Below are positions 1-5,743 of a DNA stretch of 5,754 nucleotides, one piece after another (positions within the stretch are counted from its first letter, which is position 1; each line of letters starts with the position of its first letter). The notes beneath the pieces were generated by a model. That model had not been told where the DNA came from. It did not search any database and worked only from the letters and a program-made list of their open reading frames with translations. The stretch is from Clostridiales bacterium (GTDB lineage: Bacteria; Bacillota; Clostridia; Christensenellales; Borkfalkiaceae). The stretch spans positions 1 to 5,754 of the forward strand of contig JAJWOJ010000146.1 of NCBI GenBank assembly GCA_021635425.1, written 5' to 3'. Position numbers and translations under genes: made by a program.

Positions 1-450
1 CATTTTCTCTAAGGCGTTGCACTTTGCTTTTATCGCGGGTACGCCCGATTTAAGCTCTTCTTTGAACAGTTTTTTAAATTCTTTGCTTTCTTCCGACAGC
101 GCGGCGGCGGTGGAGAGCAGTTTGTCTTTTTCTCCGCTTTCCGTGCCGAAGCATAAAATTTTTTCTCCGCCGCAATAATTTATAAGTTTAATCGCGCCTT
201 TTGCGAAAATTTCGGCGTTTGCCGTGGCAAAAACGGTCGGAAGTTCTATAACGGCGTCCGCCCCCGCTTTAACGGCATGGATTGCGCGGGTGTATTTATC
301 CGTGATTGCGATTTCGCCGCGCTGCGTGAAATCTCCGCTCATGATAATAACCGTGTAATCGGGCTTAAGTTCGCGTTTGATATATTCGAGATGGTATAAA
401 TGACCGTTGTGGAAGGGATTATATTCGCAAACGGCAAAACAAATTTTCAA
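1..450 (-). CDS. tmcAL: tRNA(Met) cytidine acetate ligase, N-terminal part (cut by window edge)
   Basis: Seen: 150 codons on the minus strand run off the left edge, so the C-terminal part is missing. The start is TTG, giving MKICFAVCEY, with AAAGGAG six bases upstream; no in-frame ATG lies between that site and the TTG. The nucleotidyltransferase signature EYNPFHNGH is at residues 9-17 (HNGH at 14-17), followed by MSGDFTQRGE (37-46), IELP (68-71) and FGTESG (101-106), all in the order found in the TmcAL/YlbM (DUF795) family. Family knowledge: a cytosolic enzyme of about 400 residues that activates acetate with ATP to acetyl-AMP and N4-acetylates cytidine 34 of elongator tRNA(Met), helping accurate AUG decoding. 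It is divergent from pta-ackA, whose product acetate is its substrate. Identity is very likely; only catalytic residues in the visible N-terminal part can be checked. Confidence 0.93.
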   Translation of the reverse strand, partial: MKICFAVCEYNPFHNGHLYHLEYIKRELKPDYTVIIMSGDFTQRGEIAITDKYTRAIHAVKAGADAVIELPTVFATANAEIFAKGAIKLINYCGGEKILCFGTESGEKDKLLSTAAALSEESKEFKKLFKEELKSGVPAIKAKCNALEKM

Positions 451-593
451 AAGACGCTCCTTTCGTTTGATATTTATTTTTTTTTGTTGTATAATGAAAG
501 TATAACTTTATAATATTATTTTATACCAAACGGAAATATTTTTCAAGCGTTCTTACGGTTTAAATTTTCCGTGCGGCAAAAAGGAGCGATAAA
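451..593. other. Divergent intergenic region tmcAL / pta
   Basis: These 143 bases hold the SD sites of both flanking genes, the pta promoter and a small inverted repeat AAAGT-ATA-ACTTT (497-509) lying between two TATAAT boxes. A further 10-base palindrome ATAATATTAT covers 510-519. For tmcAL only a weak minus-strand promoter can be suggested: TTGGTA (529-524) and TATACT (504-499), spaced 19 bases, which would overlap the pta promoter. No open reading frame or RNA gene is evident here. Confidence 0.6.
467..495 (+). promoter_or_regulatory. Sigma-A type promoter for pta-ackA
   Basis: TTGATA (467-472) and TATAAT (490-495) are separated by 17 bases, five of six and six of six matches to the sigma-A consensus. 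Transcription would start near 502 and leave a leader of about 92 bases before pta. A second TATAAT (509-514) lies 19 bases downstream with only poor -35 candidates (TTGTAT at 487-492). The region is AT-rich, so chance matches are possible, but spacing and position fit. Confidence 0.65.
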
Positions 594-1595
594 ATGTCAA
601 AAGTGTTAGACGATATCAAACAAAGAGCCATAAAACTCAACAAGCATATCGTGCTTCCCGAAGGCGAAGATAAAAGAGTGGTCGAAGCGGCTGCCGTTTC
701 CGTTAAGGAAGGCGTTGCGAGAATAACCCTTCTGGGTGATCCCGACGAAATCAGAAAAAACAACCCGAACGTCGATCTTTCGGGCGTTACGATAATCAAT
801 CCTAAGACATACGAAAAAACCGAAGCATATGCGGAGCTTTTAACCGAACTTCGCAAGGCAAAGGGAATGACTATAGAGCTTGCGAGAGAAACGCTCGCCA
901 AAGACTATACGATGTACGGCGCGCTCATGCTCAAAGCGGGCGACGTAGACGGTATGGTTTCGGGCGCATGCCATTCCACGGCTAACACTCTTCGCCCGGG
1001 GCTTCAGGTTATTAAAACGGCTAAGGGAACGCCCATCGTTTCCGCTTACTTCCTCATGATTGCGCCCGAGGGCGGCAACAAGTATTGCGAGGACGGATGT
1101 TATATCTATGCCGATTCGGGTCTGAATCAGAATCCGACAAGCGAAGAACTTGCATATATTGCTCAGTCTTCCGCCAAAAGCGCAAGAGCGATTGCCGGTA
1201 TCTCGCCGAGAATCGCTTTCATTTCCCATTCGACCAAAGGTTCGGCAAAACATGCGGACGTTGATAAAGTTGTCGAAGCCGTTAAAAAATTCCACGAAAT
1301 ATGCCCCGAAGAACTTGCCGACGGCGAACTTCAGTTCGACGCGGCGATCGTTCCCGAAGTCGGAGCGAGCAAGGCTCCCGGTTCGCCTGTGGCAGGCCAT
1401 GCGAACGTTTTGATTTTCCCCGATCTCGACGCGGGCAACAGCAACTATAAAAACACCGAGCGTCTCGGCGGATTCCAGGCTGTAGGTCCTCTTTGTCAGG
1501 GTCTTGCGAAACCCATAAACGACCTTTCGAGAGGTTGCCATATGGAAGATATTGTCGCGGCGGTCGCGATCACGGCTTTACAAACTCAGATATAA
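594..1595 (+). CDS. pta: Phosphate acetyltransferase
   Basis: Cytosolic enzyme interconverting acetyl-CoA + phosphate and acetyl phosphate + CoA, the first step of acetate formation (or the last of acetate activation). Seen: 333 residues, the length of the short single-domain Pta typical of Firmicutes, without the long N-terminal regulatory domains of the enterobacterial form. Motifs in order are MVSGACHSTANTLRPG (121-136), STKGSAKH (213-220), SKAPGSPVAGHANVLIFPDL (259-278) and NDLSRGCHMEDI (309-320). By alignment with the Methanosarcina enzyme, S312, R313 and D319 match its active-site Ser309, Arg310 and Asp316; R87 and R134 are in place to be the CoA/phosphate-binding arginines. The start is supported by AAGGAG (581-586), seven bases before the ATG. 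It is followed after 47 bases by ackA on the same strand, so the two are almost certainly co-transcribed. Some residues in the 155-180 stretch (for example ADSGLNQNP) depart slightly from the commonest family wording. Confidence 0.97.
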   Translation: MSKVLDDIKQRAIKLNKHIVLPEGEDKRVVEAAAVSVKEGVARITLLGDPDEIRKNNPNVDLSGVTIINPKTYEKTEAYAELLTELRKAKGMTIELARETLAKDYTMYGALMLKAGDVDGMVSGACHSTANTLRPGLQVIKTAKGTPIVSAYFLMIAPEGGNKYCEDGCYIYADSGLNQNPTSEELAYIAQSSAKSARAIAGISPRIAFISHSTKGSAKHADVDKVVEAVKKFHEICPEELADGELQFDAAIVPEVGASKAPGSPVAGHANVLIFPDLDAGNSNYKNTERLGGFQAVGPLCQGLAKPINDLSRGCHMEDIVAAVAITALQTQI

Positions 1596-1604
1596 AATAT
1601 ATGA

Positions 1605-1631
1605 AGCGCACCGAAACGAAACGGGTGCGCT
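1605..1631 (+). promoter_or_regulatory. Intercistronic hairpin between pta and ackA
   Basis: AGCGCACC (1605-1612) and GGTGCGCT (1624-1631) are perfect 8-base complements around an 11-base loop. No T-run follows, so this is not a Rho-independent terminator. The ackA SD (AAGGAG, 1632-1637) begins at the very next base after the stem. In mRNA the hairpin could limit ribosome access to ackA or protect the transcript from nucleases; which, if either, is inference. Confidence 0.6.
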
Positions 1632-1642
1632 AAGGAGAAGAT

Positions 1643-2839
1643 ATGAAAATATTGGTTATAAACGCAGGCAGTTCGTCTTTGAAATATCAGCTTATAGATA
1701 TGGCAACCGAAAAAGCAGTCGCAAAGGGCGGTTGCGAAAGAATCGGTCTCGACGGTTCGTTCTGCAAACATAAAGTCAACGGTAAAGAAACGGTGATAGA
1801 GGCGGCGATGCCCACTCATAAGGAGGCTATTCAGGTTGTACTCGACGCGCTTGTCGATAAAGAACACGGAGCCATTTCTTCGATGAAAGAAATCGACGCG
1901 GTCGGTCACAGAATAGTCCACAGCGGCGAAGTGTTCAACGATTCCGTCCTTCTTACGGAAGACGTGATGAAGGCGATCGAAGAGCTTTCCGAGCTTGCGC
2001 CCCTTCATCAGCCCGCAAACATTATCGGCGTAAGGGCTTGTCAGGCTATCATGCCGGGCGTTCCCATGGTCGGCGTGTTCGATACGGCATTCCATTCCAC
2101 GATGCCCGAAAAGGCTTATATTTACGGAATACCTTACGAGGCGTATACCGATTATAAGATAAGAAGATACGGCTTCCACGGCACCAGCCACAGATTCGTT
2201 TCTCAGGAAGCGGCTAAATATCTCGGCAGAGAGGGCGACGAAAACTTCAAGGTCGTAACTCTCCACCTCGGAAACGGTTCGTCCATTTCTGCGGTAAAAG
2301 GCGGCAAGAGCGTGGATACGTCGATGAGTTTCACGCCTCTCGGCGGCGTTCCTATGGGAACGAGATCGGGAGATCTCGACCCCGCTATAGTAGAGTTTTT
2401 GGCGGAGAAATATAAAATGACCCTTTCCGAAACGCTTACTTTCCTTAACAAAAAATCGGGAGTTTCGGGTCTGAGCGGCGTTTCGTCCGATTTCAGAGAT
2501 CTTACGAAGGCTGCGGAAGAAGGCAAACACAGAGCCGCGCTCGCGCTTGACGTGTTTAATTACAGCTGCAAGAAATATCTGGGAGCCTATGCCGCGGCTA
2601 TGGGCGGAGTTGATTGCGTTGTGTTCACGGCAGGCATCGGAGAGCATGACGGAGCGGTGAGAGAAGCCGTCGTTTCGGGGCTTGAATTTATGGGCATCGA
2701 AATGGACAAAGAGAAAAACTCGCATTTAGGCGACGGTATCTGCGATATAACGGCAAAAGGCGGAAAGGTTAAAATTCTCGTAATTCCCACCAATGAAGAG
2801 CTTGTTATCGCCCGCGACACCGAAAGACTTGCAAAATAA
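1643..2839 (+). CDS. ackA: Acetate kinase
   Basis: Cytosolic kinase of the ASKHA fold that transfers phosphate between acetyl phosphate and ADP, yielding acetate and ATP: substrate-level phosphorylation in acetate-forming anaerobes. Seen: 398 residues, the normal length. Family motifs are INAGSSSLKYQL (6-17), GHRIVHSGE (88-96), FDTAFHST (146-153), YGFHGTSH (176-183), HLGNGSSI (208-215), GGVPMGTRSGDLDP (234-247), FTAGIGEH (328-335) and PTNEEL (382-387). By comparison with the Methanosarcina enzyme the key residues are N7, R90, D147, H179, R241 and E385; all are present. The start at 1643 has AAGGAG (1632-1637) five bases upstream and places N7 at the family position. It forms an operon with pta. 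A long open frame on the opposite strand is only a codon-bias shadow. Confidence 0.98.
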   Translation: MKILVINAGSSSLKYQLIDMATEKAVAKGGCERIGLDGSFCKHKVNGKETVIEAAMPTHKEAIQVVLDALVDKEHGAISSMKEIDAVGHRIVHSGEVFNDSVLLTEDVMKAIEELSELAPLHQPANIIGVRACQAIMPGVPMVGVFDTAFHSTMPEKAYIYGIPYEAYTDYKIRRYGFHGTSHRFVSQEAAKYLGREGDENFKVVTLHLGNGSSISAVKGGKSVDTSMSFTPLGGVPMGTRSGDLDPAIVEFLAEKYKMTLSETLTFLNKKSGVSGLSGVSSDFRDLTKAAEEGKHRAALALDVFNYSCKKYLGAYAAAMGGVDCVVFTAGIGEHDGAVREAVVSGLEFMGIEMDKEKNSHLGDGICDITAKGGKVKILVIPTNEELVIARDTERLAK

Positions 2840-2842
2840 CAT

Positions 2843-2873
2843 AATTTTTTACGGGAAAGTCTCTTAAAAAATT
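2843..2873 (+). repeat. AT-rich inverted repeat downstream of ackA
   Basis: AATTTTTTA (2843-2851) and TAAAAAATT (2865-2873) are perfect 9-base complements; after one mismatch the stem can continue with GGGA/TCTC (2853-2856 and 2860-2863, one G-U pair) around a three-base loop. It starts four bases after the ackA stop and shares its last base with the -35 box of the next promoter. There is no downstream T-run, so I do not call a terminator. It may be a 3' mRNA end or stability element, or an operator. Confidence 0.45.
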
Positions 2874-2901
2874 TGACAATATAAAATAAATAATGTATAA
2901 T
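2873..2901 (+). promoter_or_regulatory. Consensus sigma-A promoter for DUF177-rpmF
   Basis: TTGACA (2873-2878) and TATAAT (2896-2901) match the consensus at all twelve positions with an optimal 17-base spacer. The expected start point is near 2908, only about seven bases before the ATG of the next gene, which leaves no room for an SD site. The promoter would make DUF177-rpmF a separate unit that can also receive read-through from pta-ackA. Confidence 0.85.
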
Positions 2902-2914
2902 CGTAAAGCTACAT

Positions 2915-3325
2915 ATGGTTATTGACGTAAGAAAGTTAAAAAACAGCGGAAAAGACGTATGCTCGTTTTGTTTCGAGTATGCGGCGGACGATTCGCTCAT
3001 CACGCTTCCTCAGTCGTCGTTCAAGTCACCCGTAACGGTTACGGGCGAGCTTGAGCTTGCGGGTGACAAAGCGTATGTCAACGGCGATATATCGTATACG
3101 CTTATTGCGCCATGCTCGAGGTGCGGTGAAAAGACGGAATATGTCGGTCTCACTCATTTCGACGAAGTTTTTTCCGATGACCCGGACGATGCGAACGAGG
3201 ATTTTTATCCTTATTCCAAGGGTCTTGTCGATTTAACGAAAATGGTTTGCGACGCGCTTGTCATTTCCTTCCCTTATACGGTTTATTGCGATAAGGATAA
3301 AGAAGACGACGAGCCGAACGGCTGA
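2915..3325 (+). CDS. DUF177 (YceD/YlbN) family protein
   Basis: Seen: 136 residues, acidic near the C-terminus, with a CSRC pair (C67, C70) followed by a THFDEVFSDDP segment, an acidic FYPYSKGLVDLTKMV stretch (97-111) and the ALVISFPYTVYC ending (114-125). This arrangement, directly upstream of rpmF, is that of the DUF177/YceD family. Family knowledge: YceD proteins are linked to 23S rRNA accumulation and large-subunit biogenesis in bacteria and plastids; the biochemical activity is not settled. The protein stops about ten residues after C125 and lacks the second cysteine cluster (GLCP.CG type) seen in many members, so at most a CxxC plus one distant cysteine remains. The start at 2915 is the only reasonable in-frame start, but no SD precedes it; a consensus promoter lies immediately upstream, implying a nearly leaderless message. 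rpmF follows after 62 bases. Confidence 0.87.
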   Translation: MVIDVRKLKNSGKDVCSFCFEYAADDSLITLPQSSFKSPVTVTGELELAGDKAYVNGDISYTLIAPCSRCGEKTEYVGLTHFDEVFSDDPDDANEDFYPYSKGLVDLTKMVCDALVISFPYTVYCDKDKEDDEPNG

Positions 3326-3387
3326 ACGATAATTTTTAAGACAGATAATCGTATTTACCAAGAACAAGAACAGAGAGGTACAGAATA

Positions 3388-3576
3388 ATGGCAGTTCCTA
3401 AGCATAAGACATCTAAAATGAGAGCAAGAACAAGATTTTCCAACAATTCCAAATTGACGGCACCCACGCTTGTCGAGTGTCCTCAGTGCCACGAGCTTAA
3501 AGCTCCGCACAAAGTATGCCCGAAATGCGGATATTATGACGGAAAGACAGTTATCGTAACGGATAACGCCGATTGA
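3388..3576 (+). CDS. rpmF: 50S ribosomal protein L32
   Basis: A small basic component of the large ribosomal subunit. Seen: 62 residues starting MAVPKHKTSKMRARTRFS, the hallmark N-terminus of bL32, then a zinc ribbon with C31-x2-C34 and C44-x2-C47 (ECPQCHELKAPHKVCPKCGY). All four ligands are kept, so this is the zinc-binding form. The start is backed by an AGAGAGGT purine stretch (3372-3379), its last GG nine bases before the ATG. Co-transcribed with the DUF177 gene; a strong terminator follows 22 bases after the stop. In many Firmicutes plsX comes next, but here the unit ends. Confidence 0.98.
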   Translation: MAVPKHKTSKMRARTRFSNNSKLTAPTLVECPQCHELKAPHKVCPKCGYYDGKTVIVTDNAD

Positions 3577-3598
3577 TCGACTTAAATATCGATTATTC

Positions 3599-3628
3599 AG
3601 GCGAATAGCGCAGCTATTCGCCTTGTTT
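3599..3628 (+). terminator. Rho-independent terminator after rpmF
   Basis: GGCGAATAGC (3600-3609) pairs perfectly with GCTATTCGCC (3613-3622) around a GCA loop, extended by an A-T pair (3599/3623), and is followed by TTGTTTT. The GC-rich stem with tight loop and T-rich tail is a standard intrinsic terminator ending the DUF177-rpmF transcript (and any pta-ackA read-through). Confidence 0.88.
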
Positions 3629-3670
3629 TCGTTGAAATTTGTAATTTAAACCGAAAAAGGTTGAATATAA

Positions 3671-4669
3671 ATGAAAAAATCCGAAAAGAAAAACGGATTT
3701 GTCGGAAAACTTCTCATTTTGTCCGCGACGATTGTATGGGGTAGTTCTTTTGTAATTTTAAAAGACACTCTGAACGAGTTCGGCGACGGACATTTCACTT
3801 TTTTTATCTTAGCGTGCAGATTTTTGATAGCAAGCATGATATTTCTGGCGTTTTCCGTAAAACGTTTTAATAAGTTTAATAAGAAAATTTTAGTTCACGG
3901 AATAATCTTAGGCATTATTCTGTTTTTTGCGTATGCAATTCAGACGGTGGCGTTACATTACACCACGCCGTCGAAAAATGCATTCTTAACGGAAACCTAT
4001 TGTATTCTTGTTCCGTTTATGATGTGGGTATTTTTTAAAAAGAAGATCGGGCTTAAAAATTTCATTACGGCTGTCATTTGTCTCGCGGGCGTGGTGATAA
4101 TAGCGTTTTTCGGGCGAAACGACAGTGCGCCGAACGAGCTTTTAGGCGACGGGCTTACCGTTTTATGCGGAGTTTTTTACGCTCTTCAGATGATTTTTAT
4201 TTCGCAGTTCAAAGAAGACGATTCTTTGCTTCTTCTTATTGTCGAGATGGCGGTTGTAATGGTATTATGTTTCGGAACGTCCGCGATTATAGAATTCCCG
4301 AAGTATTCGTCTTCACTCTCGTTTAATTTCGAATGCGGGTGGAGAATAGTTTATCTCGGCGTTTTTGCTACGGCATACGCGCAATTTGCTCAGCTTCACG
4401 GTCAAAAATACACAACGCCGACAACGACGTCGCTCATATTGTGTTTCGAAGGCGTTTTCAGCGTTTTGTTCGAGTTTATTTTCGGTTACAACAATCTGAA
4501 TGCGTATATCATAACCGGTTTCGCGCTTATTCTGTCAACGCTTGTTATAAACGAGATCGATTTTGCGGCGATTCGCAACAGTCTGAAATCGAAAAAAGAA
4601 GCACAACGTGTAAACGGAAGCAATAAAAGCACGATAAAAGGGGATAACGATGAAAAAATTACCCGATGA
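3671..4669 (+). CDS. EamA/DMT-superfamily transporter
   Basis: Seen: 332 residues with about ten hydrophobic helices (roughly 13-32, 43-62, 72-90, 104-122, 129-147, 158-177, 185-206, 223-241, 252-272, 277-295), forming two EamA repeats. The repeat signature is visible: ATIVWGSSFVILKDTL in helix 1, and HYTTPSKNAFL (96-106) mirrored by KYTTPTTTSLI (246-256) in the second half. The tail after about residue 300 is hydrophilic. Family knowledge: drug/metabolite transporters in the cytoplasmic membrane, often exporters of amino acids or other small metabolites; the substrate cannot be read from sequence. The start has a modest SD (AAAAAGG, 3654-3660) ten bases upstream. No clear promoter is seen in the 40 bases after the preceding terminator. 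Its last 20 bases overlap the next gene, which implies co-transcription and probable translational coupling. Confidence 0.9.
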   Translation: MKKSEKKNGFVGKLLILSATIVWGSSFVILKDTLNEFGDGHFTFFILACRFLIASMIFLAFSVKRFNKFNKKILVHGIILGIILFFAYAIQTVALHYTTPSKNAFLTETYCILVPFMMWVFFKKKIGLKNFITAVICLAGVVIIAFFGRNDSAPNELLGDGLTVLCGVFYALQMIFISQFKEDDSLLLLIVEMAVVMVLCFGTSAIIEFPKYSSSLSFNFECGWRIVYLGVFATAYAQFAQLHGQKYTTPTTTSLILCFEGVFSVLFEFIFGYNNLNAYIITGFALILSTLVINEIDFAAIRNSLKSKKEAQRVNGSNKSTIKGDNDEKITR

Positions 4670-5153
4670 AGCAGCATATCTTAATTTGAATATCACGGAC
4701 GATTCCGATTTTCTTTCGCCCTATTCGCCGTCGGAAAAGCCCCTCGTTTCTGCCGACGTTGCCGATTTTCTGGAAAATTCCGCACGTGCGTTTCACCCGC
4801 GCGCGAAAATCAATTTAACGATAACCGGCAGATGTATCGACGAATCGGAAAAAAGCGTATACGGCGAAGCGATAAGAAATTATTTTTCGTTAAAGCTTGC
4901 CGAAACCGAACGCGATATAAAGCGCAAAGGATTTGTATCTCTTATTTTTGCGATTATAGGAGTTGTCGCGTTGATTTTTATGATTATTTACGAGAGTTTT
5001 GTAAATAATGCCGTATGGACGGAATGCGTTGATATTTTCGCCTGGGTGTTTTTATGGGAAGCCGTCGATCAGTTTTTTATCGAAAGAAGCGGTTTGCTGC
5101 TAAAGAGAAAACGGTTTGAAAACTTTGTAAACATGAGTATAGAATTCAAATAA
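4650..5153 (+). CDS. Small membrane protein of unknown function
   Basis: I do not recognise a named family. Seen: 167 residues. The N-terminal half (1-90) is soluble and acidic, with a DSDFLSPYSPSEKPLVSADV segment (18-37), a predicted helix ADFLENSARAF (38-48) and a short beta-like KINLTITG (53-60). One clear membrane helix covers about 95-114, and a second, tryptophan-rich segment follows (about 125-143, FAWVFLWEAVDQFF). The C-terminus is basic (LLLKRKRFENF). The order soluble domain, hairpin of two membrane segments, basic tail suggests a membrane-anchored cytosolic domain. The start has AAAAGGGGA (4636-4644) six bases before the ATG and lies inside the end of the transporter gene (20-base overlap), so the two are likely translationally coupled. 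Ends at a strong terminator. Coding is well supported; function is unknown. Confidence 0.82.
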   Translation: MKKLPDEAAYLNLNITDDSDFLSPYSPSEKPLVSADVADFLENSARAFHPRAKINLTITGRCIDESEKSVYGEAIRNYFSLKLAETERDIKRKGFVSLIFAIIGVVALIFMIIYESFVNNAVWTECVDIFAWVFLWEAVDQFFIERSGLLLKRKRFENFVNMSIEFK

Positions 5154-5207
5154 AAAAGCGAAACGCTTGTCCCTTGAAAACAGGGCGTAGCGTTTCGCTT
5201 ATTTTTT
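5152..5207. terminator. Bidirectional intrinsic terminator between convergent genes
   Basis: AAGCGAAACGCT (5156-5167) and AGCGTTTCGCTT (5189-5200) are perfect 12-base complements; the inner part can pair CCCT/AGGG (5171-5174, 5182-5185). On the plus strand ATTTTTT follows; on the minus strand the same stem is followed by a run of T (complement of the A-run at 5152-5157). It sits between two convergent genes and can end both transcripts. Confidence 0.9.
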
Positions 5208-5218
5208 GAAATTATGAA

Positions 5219-5743
5219 TCATTTACCGTTATTATGTTCGATGGGATTAAGGGGTGTGCCGCAGTAGGGGCAAACGGGCGTTTCGTCCGAGTAATATTTA
5301 ACGGGCGCGCCGCAATTCGGGCAAATGCCTTTAAGAAGCGTTCTGTCTGCTTTTTTGTTCTGATTAAACGTCAGCTTTTCGCCGTCGAACAAAAGACCGG
5401 TTATATAACCTTTTTCAAGGCATTTAAGTATGTCGGCTTTAACGATGCCGGCGTTTTTCCCGGTCTGAACGGCGATTTGTTCGATATCGTAAATATGGTC
5501 GTCGTTAACGGCTTTTGCTGTGTTTTTCAGCGATAAAAGCGAGCCGTAACACGAAAAAAGCACGGGGCAGGCATAAAAATCAAACGCAGTGAAGATTATA
5601 CCCGTAACCATGACGAAAGTATTTTTTCCCGCGCCCATTATAATCATTGGGATTCCGCCGACAAAAAGGATGGCGGATATTATTGCAAAGAGAAGAGTAA
5701 TCGTTATTTTTTTGTCTAATTTTTTCATGAGCAGATTATACAT
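5219..5743 (-). CDS. Membrane protein with helix-turn-helix-like region and C-terminal zinc ribbon
   Basis: No named family recognised. Seen: 174 residues from the outermost ATG. Two hydrophobic helices (about 12-36 and 42-66) are followed by a cytosolic part with a winged-helix-like pattern, YDIEQIAVQTGKN then VKADILKCLEKGYITGLLFD (85-120), and a zinc ribbon with C141-x2-C144 and C158-x2-C161 (CPNCGAP, CPYCGTP). The helix-turn-helix reading is inference from pattern; it may serve protein rather than DNA contact. The start is uncertain: neither the ATG at 5743 nor the one at 5728 (protein from residue 6, MKKLDKK) has an SD. A TATAAT (5740-5735, minus strand) lies between them, six bases before the second ATG, which would suit a leaderless message starting at 5728. 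Convergent with the preceding gene and sharing its terminator; upstream context lies outside the window. Confidence 0.75.
   Translation of the reverse strand: MYNLLMKKLDKKITITLLFAIISAILFVGGIPMIIMGAGKNTFVMVTGIIFTAFDFYACPVLFSCYGSLLSLKNTAKAVNDDHIYDIEQIAVQTGKNAGIVKADILKCLEKGYITGLLFDGEKLTFNQNKKADRTLLKGICPNCGAPVKYYSDETPVCPYCGTPLNPIEHNNGK

Noticed and set aside
451..593. Riboswitch or T-box in the pta leader
   Set aside because: The leader of about 92 bases is AT-rich and shows no conserved aptamer core, specifier loop or terminator/antiterminator pair.
840..1541. 233-codon minus-strand frame within pta
   Set aside because: Antisense shadow of a conserved enzyme; no SD or family motif.
1586..2725. 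Long open frame of 379 codons on the minus strand across ackA
   Set aside because: It lies opposite a fully conserved acetate kinase, has an arginine/histidine-rich composition typical of antisense frames, and shows no recognisable domain.
2587..3003. 138-codon minus-strand frame spanning the end of ackA and the DUF177 start
   Set aside because: Covers the conserved promoter and two real genes on the other strand; no supporting motif.
3326..3352. Short inverted repeat ACGAT...ATCGT before rpmF, considered as an L32 autoregulatory leader
   Set aside because: Only five base pairs around a 17-base loop; too weak to support a structured leader.
3623..3670. Promoter for the transporter just after the rpmF terminator
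   Set aside because: Only weak matches (TTGTTT with TTTAAA, 16 bases apart) that overlap the terminator tail; not strong enough to call.
4078..4626. Two arginine-rich plus-strand frames inside the transporter gene
   Set aside because: Out-of-frame readings of the EamA gene with biased composition and no family resemblance.
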